Shown here: positions 6,916 through 15,607 of the stretch, one piece after another
Position numbering within the stretch: position 1 is the stretch's first letter
How the letters are laid out: each line of letters opens with the position of its first letter
Source of the DNA: Clostridium sp. AM34-11AC
GTDB taxonomy: Bacteria; Bacillota; Clostridia; Lachnospirales; Lachnospiraceae
DNA: 43,802 nucleotides
Reading direction: 5' to 3'
NCBI RefSeq assembly: GCF_003435375.1
Contig: NZ_QWGL01000027.1
Coordinates: forward strand, 1-43,802
Program-made: the position numbers and the translations under genes
The notes under the pieces: generated by a model
Databases searched by the model: none
The model's input: only the letters and a program-made list of their open reading frames with translations
Told to the model about the DNA's origin: nothing

Positions 6916-8199
6916 ATGTTTACAGACAGTGCAAAAGTATATATCAGATCAGGAAACGGCGGAAACGGGCATGTGAGCTTCCGGCGTGAACTGTATGTTC
7001 CGAATGGAGGACCTGACGGCGGTGACGGCGGAAGAGGCGGAGACATCATCTTTGAAGTGGATGATGGACTGAACACGCTTGTGGATTTCCGTCATGTAAG
7101 GAAGTATGCGGCCGAAAATGGCGAAGAGGGCGGAAAACGCCGCTGCCATGGCGCTGACGGAAAGGACCTGATCGTCAGGGTCCCGGAAGGTACTGTCGTT
7201 AAGGACCTGGAAACCGGTAAGGTTATCACAGACATGTCCGGTGAAAACCGCCGGGAAGTGATCTTAAAGGGCGGTAAAGGCGGTCTTGGGAATATGCATT
7301 TTGCGACAGCAACCATGCAGGTTCCGAAATATGCCCAGCCGGGACAGCCGGGGCAGGAGCTCTGGGTACAGTTAGAGCTGAAGGTGATCGCAGATGTGGG
7401 ACTCGTAGGGTTTCCGAATGTCGGAAAATCCACTCTGTTATCCCGTGTTTCCAACGCAAGACCGAAAATCGCGAATTATCATTTCACGACTTTGAACCCG
7501 CATCTCGGCGTAGTTAATTTAGGCGATGGCAACAGTTTTGTAATGGCGGATATCCCTGGCCTTATAGAGGGTGCGTCTGAGGGAGCCGGCCTTGGGCATG
7601 AGTTTCTTCGCCATATCGAGCGCACGAAAGTCCTGCTTCATGTGGTGGACGCAGCTTCCGTTGAGGGACGTGACCCGATCGAGGATGTCCATGCGATCAT
7701 GGACGAGCTTTCCGCTTATAATCCAGAACTCTTAAAACTGCCGCAGGCTATCGCAGCCAATAAGCTGGATGCAGTTTATGATGAGGGGGCGGATCCGCTC
7801 GCAGACTTAAAGAAAGAGTTCGAGCCGATGGGAATCCCGGTATTTGGAATTTCTGCTGTCAGCGGCGAAGGTGTAAATGATCTTCTCTACTATCTCTATG
7901 ATGTGATCAGGAAGACAGACCGTACGCCGAAGATCTTTGAGAAAGAATTCGAGATCGAGTATGTGGGTGACCGTTCTCTTCCTTATACTGTTGAGAAGGA
8001 TGAAGAGGGCATCTATGTGGTTGAGGGGCCGAGAATCGAGAAGATGCTTGGTTACACGAACCTTGATTCTGAGAAGGGCTTTGATTTCTTCCAGAAATTC
8101 TTAAAGCAGTCCGGAATCCTTGCCGATCTTGAAAAGGCGGGAATTCAGGAAGGCGATACGGTCCGCATGTACGGACTCGTATTTGACTACTATAAATAA
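6916..8199 (+). CDS. obgE: Obg-family GTPase (ribosome assembly / stress)
   Basis: Start ATG 6916 gives 427 residues, normal for the Clostridia form. The glycine-rich Obg fold comes first (GNGGNGHVSFRRE, GGDGGRGGD). The G domain has G1 GFPNVGKS, switch DIPGLIEGASEGAGLG and G4 ANKLD, and a C-terminal OCT domain ends the protein (VEGPRIEKMLGYTNL). It binds GTP and the 50S subunit in late assembly and links to the stringent response. Downstream yhbY also works on 50S assembly. Confidence 0.97.
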   Translation: MFTDSAKVYIRSGNGGNGHVSFRRELYVPNGGPDGGDGGRGGDIIFEVDDGLNTLVDFRHVRKYAAENGEEGGKRRCHGADGKDLIVRVPEGTVVKDLETGKVITDMSGENRREVILKGGKGGLGNMHFATATMQVPKYAQPGQPGQELWVQLELKVIADVGLVGFPNVGKSTLLSRVSNARPKIANYHFTTLNPHLGVVNLGDGNSFVMADIPGLIEGASEGAGLGHEFLRHIERTKVLLHVVDAASVEGRDPIEDVHAIMDELSAYNPELLKLPQAIAANKLDAVYDEGADPLADLKKEFEPMGIPVFGISAVSGEGVNDLLYYLYDVIRKTDRTPKIFEKEFEIEYVGDRSLPYTVEKDEEGIYVVEGPRIEKMLGYTNLDSEKGFDFFQKFLKQSGILADLEKAGIQEGDTVRMYGLVFDYYK

Positions 8200-8273
8200 T
8201 GCATCGGATCTTCTCCGGGCGTCCGTATGAATGCCCGGAGACCATGCTTTTCCATATATGAAAAGGAGTTACT

Positions 8274-8567
8274 ATGACCAGCAAACAGCGTTCCTATTTA
8301 AAGGGACTTGCAATGACCATGGATGCCGTTTTACAGATCGGCAAGTCCAGCCTCACACCGGAGATTACCAAATCCGTCGAGGAAGCGTTAAACGCAAGAG
8401 AATTGATTAAGATCCATGTACTGAAGAACTGTGCGGATGACGGAAAAGACCTTGCGCAGATCCTTGCAGAGCGCACTCATTCCGAGGTTGTACAGGTCAT
8501 CGGAAAGATGATCGTTCTGTATAAGCCGGCGAAGGAAGAGAAGGACAGAAAGATCATTCTTCCGTAA
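8274..8567 (+). CDS. yhbY: YhbY-type RNA-binding protein (CRM domain)
   Basis: The 97-residue protein is a single CRS1/YhbY domain: SKQRSYLKGLAMTMDAVLQIGKSSLTPE and the conserved KNCADDGKDLAQILAERTHSEVVQVIGKMIVLYK. It associates with pre-50S particles. SD AAAAGGAG precedes ATG 8274. The conserved position between obgE and nadD supports the call. Confidence 0.94.
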   Translation: MTSKQRSYLKGLAMTMDAVLQIGKSSLTPEITKSVEEALNARELIKIHVLKNCADDGKDLAQILAERTHSEVVQVIGKMIVLYKPAKEEKDRKIILP

Positions 8568-8637
8568 ACAGTGTGACGATCGCGGCAATCCGGGACTGTT
8601 TGACGTCCGGATTGTGCGCGGGCAAAGGGGGGATACG

Positions 8638-9249
8638 ATGAGACGCATCGGTATTCTTGGGGGAACATTTGATCCGGTCCACAACGGTCACCTGCTTCTT
8701 GGGGAACAGGCGTATCGGGAGTATGGACTGGATGAGATCTGGTTTATGCCGTCCCATGTTCCGCCGCACAAAAAAGATCATTTTATCACGGATGGGGCGG
8801 CGCGCATCAGGATGCTGGAGCTTGCCACGGAATCAATCCCGTATTTTACTGTCTCTGATTTTGAGATGGGACGGGAAGGGAACACCTACACGGCGCAGAC
8901 TCTGGCGCTCTTAAAAGAGGCATATCCGGATATAGAGGTCTATTTTATCATAGGGGCAGATTCCCTGTACCAGCTGGAATCCTGGTATCATCCGGAACAG
9001 GTGATGGCGCAGGCTGTGCTTCTGGTATCCGGAAGAACCTACGAGGACGGTGGTGTGCCGCTTGAGGATAAGGTTGCTTACTTCAATGAGAAGTACAACG
9101 CGGATATCCGGATCCTTCATAATCCAAAGATTGACGTGGCGTCCGCGGATATCCGGAAAAAGGCGGCAGAAGGCAGGGATCTTTCAAAAGACATGCCGGC
9201 GGCTGTGGCGGAGTATATCAGAGAGACAGGCCTGTATCTGACAAAATAG
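8638..9249 (+). CDS. nadD: Nicotinate-nucleotide adenylyltransferase
   Basis: The start at ATG 8638 (MRRIGILGGTFDPVHNGH) follows AAAGGGGGG. The protein is 203 residues. GGTFDPVHNGHL is the nucleotidyltransferase T/HxGH motif, VPPHKKDH lines the nicotinate site, and the late SADIRK is the SxDIR motif. It makes NaAD from NaMN and ATP, the committed step to NAD. It is conserved beside yqeK. Confidence 0.96.
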   Translation: MRRIGILGGTFDPVHNGHLLLGEQAYREYGLDEIWFMPSHVPPHKKDHFITDGAARIRMLELATESIPYFTVSDFEMGREGNTYTAQTLALLKEAYPDIEVYFIIGADSLYQLESWYHPEQVMAQAVLLVSGRTYEDGGVPLEDKVAYFNEKYNADIRILHNPKIDVASADIRKKAAEGRDLSKDMPAAVAEYIRETGLYLTK

Positions 9250-9373
9250 TCTGCCGGATATTCCGGTATCAGGACGGTGCATCAGACGCGGGAAAAGAAC
9301 ATGCGGAAACAGATGACCCGCATCTCACAGCAAAAATGCCGGGGCATTCTTGAATTCAGAAAGAAGATTCATT

Positions 9374-10102
9374 ATGGATAGTCGTGTACCTGAAATCAGA
9401 AAACATTTAAAGAAAAAACTCGATGCGTACCGCTATGAGCATACGCTTGGCGTGGAATTTACCTGCCAGGCACTTGCGATGCGATATGGGTACGATCTTG
9501 ATAAAGCCGATCTTGCGGGACTCCTGCATGACTCGGCAAAGCGTTTTGAGGATCCGGTCATGCTTCAAAAATGTCTGGACCGCAATATTCCGGTGACTGC
9601 TGAGGAGGAGAGGGATCCGTCCCTGCTTCACGCAAAACTCGGGGCATGGATGGCGGAACATAAATACGAGGTGGATGATCCGGAGATCTTAAGCGCGATC
9701 ACCTGCCATACGACGGGAAAGCCGGGCATGAGCCTGCTCGACAAGATCCTCTATGTGGCAGATTACATTGAACCGAGACGATCCAAGGCGGCCAATCTTA
9801 CGGCTATGCGGAAGCTTGCGTTCATCAATCTTGACGAGGCGTGCCTCGAGATTATGGAGAGCATTCTTGTATATTTAAAAAGTACGGGCTGCCAGATCGA
9901 TCCGATGACAGAGGCGGCGTGTGAGGATATGCGCCGTGTCGTTTCGGAAAGGAAGAAAGAGACAGCCGGAGAGGCATCAGCCGTGACCGGAATAACCCAT
10001 CAGGACAAGGAGGAACAATCAGTTGAATCAGTCAAAAGAAATGGTAAAACTTGCAGTCGAGGCTTTGGAAGAGAAAAAAGGCGAAGACGTAAAAATTATT
10101 GA
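9374..10102 (+). CDS. yqeK: YqeK HD-domain Ap4A hydrolase with basic C-terminal tail
   Basis: ATG 9374 gives 242 residues. The HD core shows YRYEHTLGVEFT, LLHDSAK, HAKLGAWMAE, ITCHTTGKPGMSLLDKILYVADYIEP. YqeK proteins cleave diadenosine tetraphosphate symmetrically. The usual length is about 190-200. Here the last ~45 residues are a low-complexity tail ending KRNGKTCSRGFGREKRRRRKNY, encoded across the start of rsfS (80-bp overlap). That tail may be a by-product of a lost stop codon. The catalytic part looks intact. Confidence 0.92.
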   Translation: MDSRVPEIRKHLKKKLDAYRYEHTLGVEFTCQALAMRYGYDLDKADLAGLLHDSAKRFEDPVMLQKCLDRNIPVTAEEERDPSLLHAKLGAWMAEHKYEVDDPEILSAITCHTTGKPGMSLLDKILYVADYIEPRRSKAANLTAMRKLAFINLDEACLEIMESILVYLKSTGCQIDPMTEAACEDMRRVVSERKKETAGEASAVTGITHQDKEEQSVESVKRNGKTCSRGFGREKRRRRKNY

Positions 10103-10376
10103 CATTGAGGGCGTTTCCGTGATCGCGGATTACTTCGTTCTCGCAAGCGCTTCCAATGCAAACCAGACACAGGCTTTAGTTGACAATGTAGAAGAAAAGC
10201 TTTTCAAAGCCGGTTATGAGTGTCATCAGAAAGAGGGAAGCATGAGCTCCACATGGGTCCTTATGGATTACGGCGATGTGATCGTACACGTATTCTCCAA
10301 GGAAGACCGCCTGTTTTATGATCTGGAGAGGATCTGGAGAGACGGAAAGATCGTGGAGTCTGTGGACGAGCTGTAG
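10023..10376 (+). CDS. rsfS: Ribosome silencing factor RsfS (target gene of the transposon)
   Basis: The protein of 117 residues starts at TTG 10023 after AAGGAGG. DIEGVSVIADYFVLASASNANQTQALVDNVEEKL and GSMSSTWVLMDYGDVIVHVF are the RsfS/YbeB/Iojap signatures. It binds L14 and blocks subunit joining in starvation. The gene is intact to its TAG at 10374-10376. The transposon target duplication starts 2 bp later, so its coding 3' end is the likely sequence recognised by a TniQ protein. Confidence 0.96.
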   Translation: MNQSKEMVKLAVEALEEKKGEDVKIIDIEGVSVIADYFVLASASNANQTQALVDNVEEKLFKAGYECHQKEGSMSSTWVLMDYGDVIVHVFSKEDRLFYDLERIWRDGKIVESVDEL

Positions 10377-10378
10377 GA

Positions 10379-10383
10379 AAAAT
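10379..10383. repeat. Target site duplication AAAAT (left copy)
   Basis: AAAAT here and at 41361-41365 flank the transposon ends exactly. A 5-bp duplication is the hallmark of Tn7-type insertion. Confidence 0.9.
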
Positions 10384-10610
10384 TGTTTAATTCCTTTTAT
10401 TTCCGAAACATTCCTTTTATACCCGAAACAAGGGATGCGGAAACGTAATAATTTTCCTTTTATATCCAAAACAAGCGGTGTAAAACAGGGATTTGAGTTT
10501 TCCTTTTATATCGCAAACAAAGAATAAAAATCAAAAAACCAGTTTTCCTTTTATATCCGAAACAAGAGGGTATAAGGGCGAGAACTGGTTTTCCTTTTAT
10601 TTCCGAAACA
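10384..10610 (+). repeat. Transposon left end (LE1): six TnsB-site-like repeats
   Basis: Six copies of TTCCTTTTATwTCCGAAACA lie at 10391-10410 (within the 27-bp terminus), 10411-10430, 10454-10473, 10500-10519, 10545-10564 and 10591-10610, all in one orientation. Two are adjacent at the tip and the rest are spaced by 25-27 bp. The arrangement is that expected for TnsB binding sites, and the assignment to TnsB is inference. Confidence 0.88.
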
Positions 10611-10634
10611 TCCGATTATCTGAAAAATACCCTC

Positions 10635-10663
10635 TTGCAATTTGAAATACTTGATGATATAGT
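10635..10663 (+). promoter_or_regulatory. Promoter just inside LE1
   Basis: TTGCAA, a 17-bp spacer and TATAGT point into the transposon. The same promoter recurs inside the second left end (41604-41632). A weaker related promoter (TTGGAA, 18 bp, TATAGT at 10804-10809) follows and may serve the gene at 10901. Confidence 0.7.
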
Positions 10664-10667
10664 GGCG

Positions 10668-10762
10668 GCAACGGTTTGGCGAATGCTGAAACCGGAATTA
10701 TGACAAAGCGCTTTATGATTTCAGGCAGGAACGTCGGAGTGAAAATTTGACTCAAAACGTTA
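10668..10762 (+). ncRNA. Candidate conserved RNA or regulatory block inside LE
   Basis: The stretch after the promoter is nearly identical to 41637-41749 apart from a ~16-bp insertion there, yet neither copy keeps an open frame. It contains a CGGTTT/AAACCG hairpin, the palindrome AAAGCGCTTT and an outer AACGT/ACGTT pair. It could be a small RNA, a leader or a protein-binding region. Conservation is seen; function is inference. Confidence 0.4.
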
Positions 10763-10900
10763 TCCGCAGAAATCGCTAATTGGAAATTCGAATTCGATGA
10801 TGATATAGTTGCAACGAAAAAATAACACGGATACCGGGTTCGGGATTTTATCGCAGCGGTCGGTGAAATACCCGTGTGATAAAATTAAGGAGTGGATGAG

Positions 10901-11257
10901 ATGCATTTGGATCAGTCGGCATTGGGAATCCTGCGTAAAGCAGAAGATAAGAACGGTCGGAAATACATGGATTGGCGGATACCGTATATGGATCAGCCAG
11001 GTCTGATCATGGTCTATAAATCCGACAGCCGGTATGAAAAGTATATGATTTACTTTTTCACAAGTCCGGCAAGCGATTGTCCGGGCAAATATCTGCACAC
11101 AACCTACGGAAGTATCCAGGTGGAAGATGGTTCATTGACAATCAGAACAAAGAACAGCGTCTATGAATTTGAACTGGATGCGTCATGTGTTTCAAAGGCG
11201 GATATGGTTTTGCTGTTACATACGGTAAACGAATATTTTCGTGATAACAGCATGTAA
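10901..11257 (+). CDS. Hypothetical cargo protein
   Basis: I chose ATG 10901 (MHLDQSALGIL) because AAGGAG sits 8 bp upstream. A GTG at 10892 overlaps that SD. The product of 118 residues is soluble and mixed, with a beta-rich centre (GLIMVYKSDSRYEKYMIYFFTSP) and DGSLTIRTKNSVYEFELD. No signal peptide, membrane segment or family was recognised. It is the first cargo gene and lies 100 bp ahead of the PARG-like gene. Confidence 0.65.
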   Translation: MHLDQSALGILRKAEDKNGRKYMDWRIPYMDQPGLIMVYKSDSRYEKYMIYFFTSPASDCPGKYLHTTYGSIQVEDGSLTIRTKNSVYEFELDASCVSKADMVLLLHTVNEYFRDNSM

Positions 11258-11357
11258 GGCGGACGAGGCCAGGCACTGGGCTACGGGAGTGATTCCGCGG
11301 CCGTTTTCATAGCGTTGGGATCTGAAATTAACAAAGAGAAAAAGGAATGATAAACGT

Positions 11358-12194
11358 ATGAGCAGTTTTGAAAATGTAGAAATTTTTGAAGATACTAAAA
11401 GACTGTGTGAAACAAACGGAAAGATTAAGGACGCTCTTGCGCGGTCTGTGAAAAACCAGAAGCTGATTCTGGAAGGAACGGAGCTGTCTGCTGTGGATAA
11501 GGCACGCTTTGAAGATGAAGCGAAGATCATCGTATCCACAAAGCGGACTTTCGAGGCGGCTGCAGGTTATGCAGGCCAGAAAGTAGCGGTACATAACTTT
11601 GCCTCTGCGACCAATCCGGGCGGTGGCGTGACAAGGGGATCCAGCGCGCAGGAAGAGTGTCTGTGCAGATGCTCCGGGCTGTATTTCTGCCTGAGCGTAC
11701 CGGAAATGATGAAGAGCTTCTATTATCCGCATCGGAATGCGAAAAATCCGATCAACAATGCAGATATCATCTATACGCCAGATGCGACCGTATTCAAGAC
11801 AGATACTAGCCGCCCGAAGCTGATGGATGAGAAGGACTGGTATGATGTGGATGTGATCACCTGCGCAGCGCCGAACCTGCGGAAGAGGCCGAGCAACCAG
11901 TTCAACCAGGATAACGGTGACCGGTCGGTAAAAGTCAGCGACAAGGAGCTTCTGGAAATCCATAAGAAGAGACTGACAAGGATTCTGGATGTTGCCGCAT
12001 TGAATGGCGCTGAAGTGGTAATTCTTGGTGCTTTCGGATGCGGTGCGTTTCAGAATAAGCCGGAAGTGGTGGCAAGAGCAGCAAAAGAAGTAATTGCGGA
12101 TTATCTGCACACATTTAAAACCATTGAATTTGCCGTATACTGTTCCCCGCGGGATGATACAAATTTCAAGGTGTTTAAGCGAGTGATGGGTTAA
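11358..12194 (+). CDS. Microbial PARG-like macrodomain protein (TIGR02452/DUF2263 type)
   Basis: The 278-residue protein has the PARG signature: NPGGGVTRGSSAQEE with GGG at 88-90 and the two catalytic-type glutamates at 99-100, then YTPDATVFK and VITCAAPNLR, and a C-terminal LGAFGCGAFQNKP loop typical of the macro fold. These enzymes remove ADP-ribose from proteins or nucleic acids, or bind its derivatives. SD AAAGGAATG precedes the ATG. It is followed after 24 bp by an unknown gene and then kptA, an NAD-using enzyme whose by-product is an ADP-ribose phosphate, so a shared pathway is likely. The residue assignment is by eye. Confidence 0.85.
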   Translation: MSSFENVEIFEDTKRLCETNGKIKDALARSVKNQKLILEGTELSAVDKARFEDEAKIIVSTKRTFEAAAGYAGQKVAVHNFASATNPGGGVTRGSSAQEECLCRCSGLYFCLSVPEMMKSFYYPHRNAKNPINNADIIYTPDATVFKTDTSRPKLMDEKDWYDVDVITCAAPNLRKRPSNQFNQDNGDRSVKVSDKELLEIHKKRLTRILDVAALNGAEVVILGAFGCGAFQNKPEVVARAAKEVIADYLHTFKTIEFAVYCSPRDDTNFKVFKRVMG

Positions 12195-12218
12195 ATACGA
12201 ATGTGAGGAGGTAACGGG

Positions 12219-12812
12219 ATGAAGAAAATCAAAAAAGGCGGAAAAGAGAATGAGGCAGCTTCCTTCTATACTGCGGATGAGTTCTTTTTACGGAAAGGAT
12301 ACCAGATCCCGGATCTGGTGACTGAAGTCAGAAAAGAAGCATACGTTTCGGGATTCAACCGTGGCCAGGAGCAGGCGTATTATGGATTCTGGAATAAAGA
12401 CTGCCAGAAATTATTCAAGGAAGATGAAGAGACGCGGAAGGTTGAGGAACATGAACATTGCTGGACAGCGCATGACGAGTGGCAGGAACATGTCGCCAGA
12501 ACGGCGTTTAATCTTGCGGCATCTGCTTACAAGGAGTATATGGGCGGAAAGAGCAGCGTGGACGATGCGATGAATGCCATTGTTGCCGTACTGCGCACGG
12601 AGTTCGTGAATACAAGGGTAAAACAGGTTGCGGAAAACGCCGGAAAGATAATCCCGGTACCGCCGGAAGAAAAATGGCTGAGCGATGATGAGGATGAAGG
12701 CGAAGGCGTGAGCATGCTGACCATGACACGTGAGATTCTGAAAGAGGGAAGAAAAGAGGGCTATGATATCGGCTATATGAAAGGATATATGGCGGCACAG
12801 TCAAAAGAGTAG
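12219..12812 (+). CDS. Hypothetical protein in the PARG-KptA operon
   Basis: The 197-residue protein begins at ATG 12219 after GAGGAGG. The N-terminus is basic ([11 protein letters not shown]), the middle is charged and aromatic ([22 protein letters not shown]), and a later acidic patch (SDDEDEGEG) precedes a helical end ([14 protein letters not shown]). It has no membrane segment. I do not recognise the family. Gaps of 24 and 28 bp place it inside one operon with the PARG-like gene and kptA. Confidence 0.75.
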   Translation: MKKIKKGGKENEAASFYTADEFFLRKGYQIPDLVTEVRKEAYVSGFNRGQEQAYYGFWNKDCQKLFKEDEETRKVEEHEHCWTAHDEWQEHVARTAFNLAASAYKEYMGGKSSVDDAMNAIVAVLRTEFVNTRVKQVAENAGKIIPVPPEEKWLSDDEDEGEGVSMLTMTREILKEGRKEGYDIGYMKGYMAAQSKE

Positions 12813-12840
12813 GCATTACAGTGGAAGGGCAGGTGAGAAT

Positions 12841-13377
12841 ATGGGACATCAGGACAATGCCGGAAAATTCATAGCGTTTATTTTGCGGCACCACCCGGAA
12901 GCCATTGGTATGAAACTGGATGAACACGGATGGGCGCGTACGGAAGATCTGATTGCCGGGATAGCGAAGAGCAGACCATTTGACATGCAGATGCTGGAAG
13001 AAATTGTACGGACTGATTCCAAGCAGCGGTATTCCTTCAATGAGGATAAAACGCTGATCCGGGCAAACCAGGGGCATTCCATTCCAGTGGATGTGGAACT
13101 GGAGCAAAAGACCCCGCCGGATGTTTTATGGCATGGAACGGGAGAGAAGTATGTGGAATCAATCAATCGGATTGGATTGATTCCGAAATCCAGGCTGTAT
13201 GTGCATCTGTCAAAAGATTATGAGATTGCCAAAACAGTGGGGAACCGACATGGAAAGCCGGTTGTATACCGGGTAAATGCAAAGCAAATGGCAGAAGATG
13301 GCTATCCGTTCTATTTATCGGTAAATGGGGTATGGCTGACCAAAGAAGTGCCTGTACAGTATTTAAGCACTTTATAA
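12841..13377 (+). CDS. kptA: RNA 2'-phosphotransferase, Tpt1/KptA family
   Basis: The 178-residue, full-length protein has the family landmarks: [16 protein letters not shown] with catalytic-type Arg16-His17, [45 protein letters not shown] and [15 protein letters not shown]. KptA moves an internal RNA 2'-phosphate to NAD, giving ADP-ribose 1'',2''-cyclic phosphate and nicotinamide. Relatives can also ADP-ribosylate 5'-phosphate ends. Bacteria mostly lack the matching tRNA-splicing route, so a repair or conflict role is often suspected. Placement after a PARG-like gene fits product turnover. SD GGGCAGGTGAG. Confidence 0.94.
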   Translation: MGHQDNAGKFIAFILRHHPEAIGMKLDEHGWARTEDLIAGIAKSRPFDMQMLEEIVRTDSKQRYSFNEDKTLIRANQGHSIPVDVELEQKTPPDVLWHGTGEKYVESINRIGLIPKSRLYVHLSKDYEIAKTVGNRHGKPVVYRVNAKQMAEDGYPFYLSVNGVWLTKEVPVQYLSTL

Positions 13378-13399
13378 AAACGTTCTGCAGTAAAGAATA

Positions 13400-13450
13400 T
13401 AAAACAGAGATGCGAGGTTCTCTCGATGGAACCTCGACCTCCCTGTTTTA
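13400..13450. terminator. Bidirectional terminator between convergent genes
   Basis: Outer TAAAACAG/CTGTTTTA and inner GAGGTTC/GAACCTC stems lie between kptA (plus) and the S51-like gene (minus). A/T runs on both sides suit both directions. Confidence 0.75.
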
Positions 13451-13529
13451 TTACTCCGTTTTTCTCTAAAGTTCTTACTCCGTCAATGTCTTATTTTCAG
13501 GAGCAATTCCATAAACTGGAATTTTCAAA

Positions 13530-14132
13530 TTAGTCTTTGCAAACAACCTTTGAACCTTCACCATCAATTACAATTCCCTGACGGTTGTTAATTGGGCATA
13601 GATTCAAATCCGAAAATTCAGTCATTATTTTCTCAGTAACTTTCTTAAATGGTGCTGTAAGATAATGCGGAAGAACATAGAAATCAAGCAAATCAAGCCC
13701 TGCATCATCTTCTTGTGAGTAGTCCTCCGGTTTTTCATCCATTTGTTCAATATATTGGATAGTTGGAGCGCATATAATCGCACCCGCCGATTCACCAATC
13801 ATCAGTTTTCCCTTTGCCAATTCCTTCTTCAATAGCTCATCCGTTCCCGTTTTACGGAGCTGGTCCATAAGGAAGAACGAATTTCCACCAGTAAAATATA
13901 TCACATCCGCATCTTCAAAAACGGACTGTATCGTTAAATAAGCCTCCGTTGAAATATCAATTTCAGTTACGGCTGCTCCCAGTTTATTGAATAGCTTTCG
14001 AGCCGAGCCGACATAACCGGTATAGCCTTCACGCAGCGAAGCTGTTGGAATAAATGCGACTTTCTTGTTATCAATTTCTTCTTTTATCAAACTTCCTACA
14101 CTTGAAAAGTGCGAACATAAAAACAGTTTCAT
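13530..14132 (-). CDS. Peptidase S51-like protein (class I GATase fold)
   Basis: The start is the ATG ending at 14132 (MKLFLCSHFSS), with GGAGG 6 bp upstream. The product is 200 residues. VIYFTGGNSFFLMDQLR and LMIGESAGAIICAPTIQY give the nucleophile elbow GESAGA with the catalytic Ser, and FYVLPHYL supplies the His of the dipeptidase E-like triad. Such proteins hydrolyse Asp-dipeptides or related substrates, and the cellular role here is unknown. It shares the leftward group with the methyltransferase (37 bp gap). Confidence 0.88.
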   Translation of the reverse strand: MKLFLCSHFSSVGSLIKEEIDNKKVAFIPTASLREGYTGYVGSARKLFNKLGAAVTEIDISTEAYLTIQSVFEDADVIYFTGGNSFFLMDQLRKTGTDELLKKELAKGKLMIGESAGAIICAPTIQYIEQMDEKPEDYSQEDDAGLDLLDFYVLPHYLTAPFKKVTEKIMTEFSDLNLCPINNRQGIVIDGEGSKVVCKD

Positions 14133-14169
14133 CCATATCCTCCATTTATACCTTATAGGTGTTTTAGTT

Positions 14170-14931
14170 CTATCTATCCACTTTTTTGTTCGCCGATACA
14201 ATCAGCATCATGGGACGGCGCATTTCATCCTGCATCCCCGGAATATCCATCATGTATTCCGGCGGCTGCGGCTCCACAATATGATTTATTATAAAACCAT
14301 TTGAAAGCAGTGTATTTAGATATGTGGTCAGTGTTCTATGAAATTTTGTAACCTTTTCTCCCAAAAACACAGCTGTTCGTTTGCCCTCATAATAATAATT
14401 ATCCACCGGAAAATGCAGTATTTCTCCTTTTTTGTTATAATACCAGTCTTGTGTTCCATAGGCAGTAAAAACAGGATGTTCAACCGTAAAAACTAGCTTA
14501 CCACCAGACTTCAGTATTCTATATATCTTTTTTACTAAAATCTCATAATCTGCTACATAGTGAAACGCAAGTGAACTTAATATTACATCAAAACTCTCCT
14601 CTGGGAATTCCACATCTTCTATAGCACAGCATTTATATTCAACCTGTGGAAAATGTGTTTTTTCTTTGGCTACCTCGAGCATTTTATGAGAAATATCAAC
14701 ACCTACAACAGAAGACGCTCCGTGTTCCATCGCATAAATACAGTGCCATCCATAGCCGCATCCTAAATCAAGCACACGCTTATCTTTAAAATCCGGCAGC
14801 AGCTTTCTCAATGTTTCCCATTCTCCTGCACCGGCTAGTCCCTGCTGTGAGCGACTCATTTGACTGTATTTTTGAAAAAATATATCATCATCATATTTGT
14901 TTTCTTTTCCATATTCTACATAATTCAACAT
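14170..14931 (-). CDS. SAM-dependent methyltransferase, class I
   Basis: The 253-residue protein has motif I VLDLGCGYGWHCIYA, motif II around VVGVDIS, then YKCCAIEDVEFPEESFDVILSSLAFHYV and a late YRILKSGGKLVFTVEHP. All are typical of Methyltransf_11/25 proteins acting on small molecules. It has no membrane segment. SD AGGTGAAAGATG overlaps the start. The substrate cannot be told. Gene order S51-methyltransferase suggests a transferred metabolic or resistance pair. Confidence 0.92.
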   Translation of the reverse strand: MLNYVEYGKENKYDDDIFFQKYSQMSRSQQGLAGAGEWETLRKLLPDFKDKRVLDLGCGYGWHCIYAMEHGASSVVGVDISHKMLEVAKEKTHFPQVEYKCCAIEDVEFPEESFDVILSSLAFHYVADYEILVKKIYRILKSGGKLVFTVEHPVFTAYGTQDWYYNKKGEILHFPVDNYYYEGKRTAVFLGEKVTKFHRTLTTYLNTLLSNGFIINHIVEPQPPEYMMDIPGMQDEMRRPMMLIVSANKKVDR

Positions 14932-15032
14932 CTTTCACCTCGCTGTAAACTTCAAAGTTTCTGTTCCTTACAAATTTCGATTTATCGTGATACAAAATAT
15001 TCAGCTTTTTTCACCCATTCTTTTTTTATTTC

Positions 15033-15515
15033 TCACATGGTTGCCTGGGTACTAAGATGTGGATGTACTTCACCTTCAAAAGAACAGCTGATATCGAAAA
15101 TATTTTCCCAGCTTTTCTGTTTTTCCTCTTCAGAATACACTGCTGAATCGTCAATAGGGAAAATAATGTCGCCATCATTTAGGACGCAGTGCCAGTAATC
15201 AAAATCAGAAAGTAAAACCAGATTGTCCGGGACTTCAATAGTCAGTAAAACAATAGGTGTACCTTTTTCTCCCCAATTACGCCCATGCACACGCATATCC
15301 AGTCGTTTCCGCATGCCTTCCCACTGGTACCAGGCCCACACGGGGAATATAACACCTTCTGGTGGTTCACCTATACGCTTTTTCATTTGCTCTGCCATCC
15401 ACAGATAAGAATCTTCAAACCAATCCGTCGCAATGAAATTTTTGTCTGCTCTGAGCACTCCGGTTTGTTCCATTTTTTCATATGTACATTGATGCTGTAT
15501 GGACCACAAAAGCAT
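15033..15515 (-). CDS. DUF3841-like protein
   Basis: ATG at 15513-15515 (MLLWSIQHQCTYEKMEQTGVLRAD) is preceded by GTGAGGTGTACT. A GTG 12 bp earlier lies within the SD. The 160-residue protein shows IQHQ..Y..M...GVL, WFEDSYLWMAEQMKKRIG and FPVWAWYQWEG, the DUF3841 pattern. The fold resembles ADP-ribosyltransferase-like or NAD-binding small domains in some descriptions, but no activity is established. It is separate from the methyltransferase by 101 bp. Confidence 0.8.
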   Translation of the reverse strand: MLLWSIQHQCTYEKMEQTGVLRADKNFIATDWFEDSYLWMAEQMKKRIGEPPEGVIFPVWAWYQWEGMRKRLDMRVHGRNWGEKGTPIVLLTIEVPDNLVLLSDFDYWHCVLNDGDIIFPIDDSAVYSEEEKQKSWENIFDISCSFEGEVHPHLSTQATM

Positions 15516-15607
15516 AGTACACCTCACTTAAATCTTCTGAGTTATTTATTATTCTACCATAAAAAATAGAGCCAGTGTAAAAAATCACGCCAACCCTATC
15601 CGGACAT

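Noticed and set aside
11216..12110. Minus-strand frames opposite the PARG-like gene
   Set aside because: They mirror the strong plus-strand coding pattern and lack SDs.
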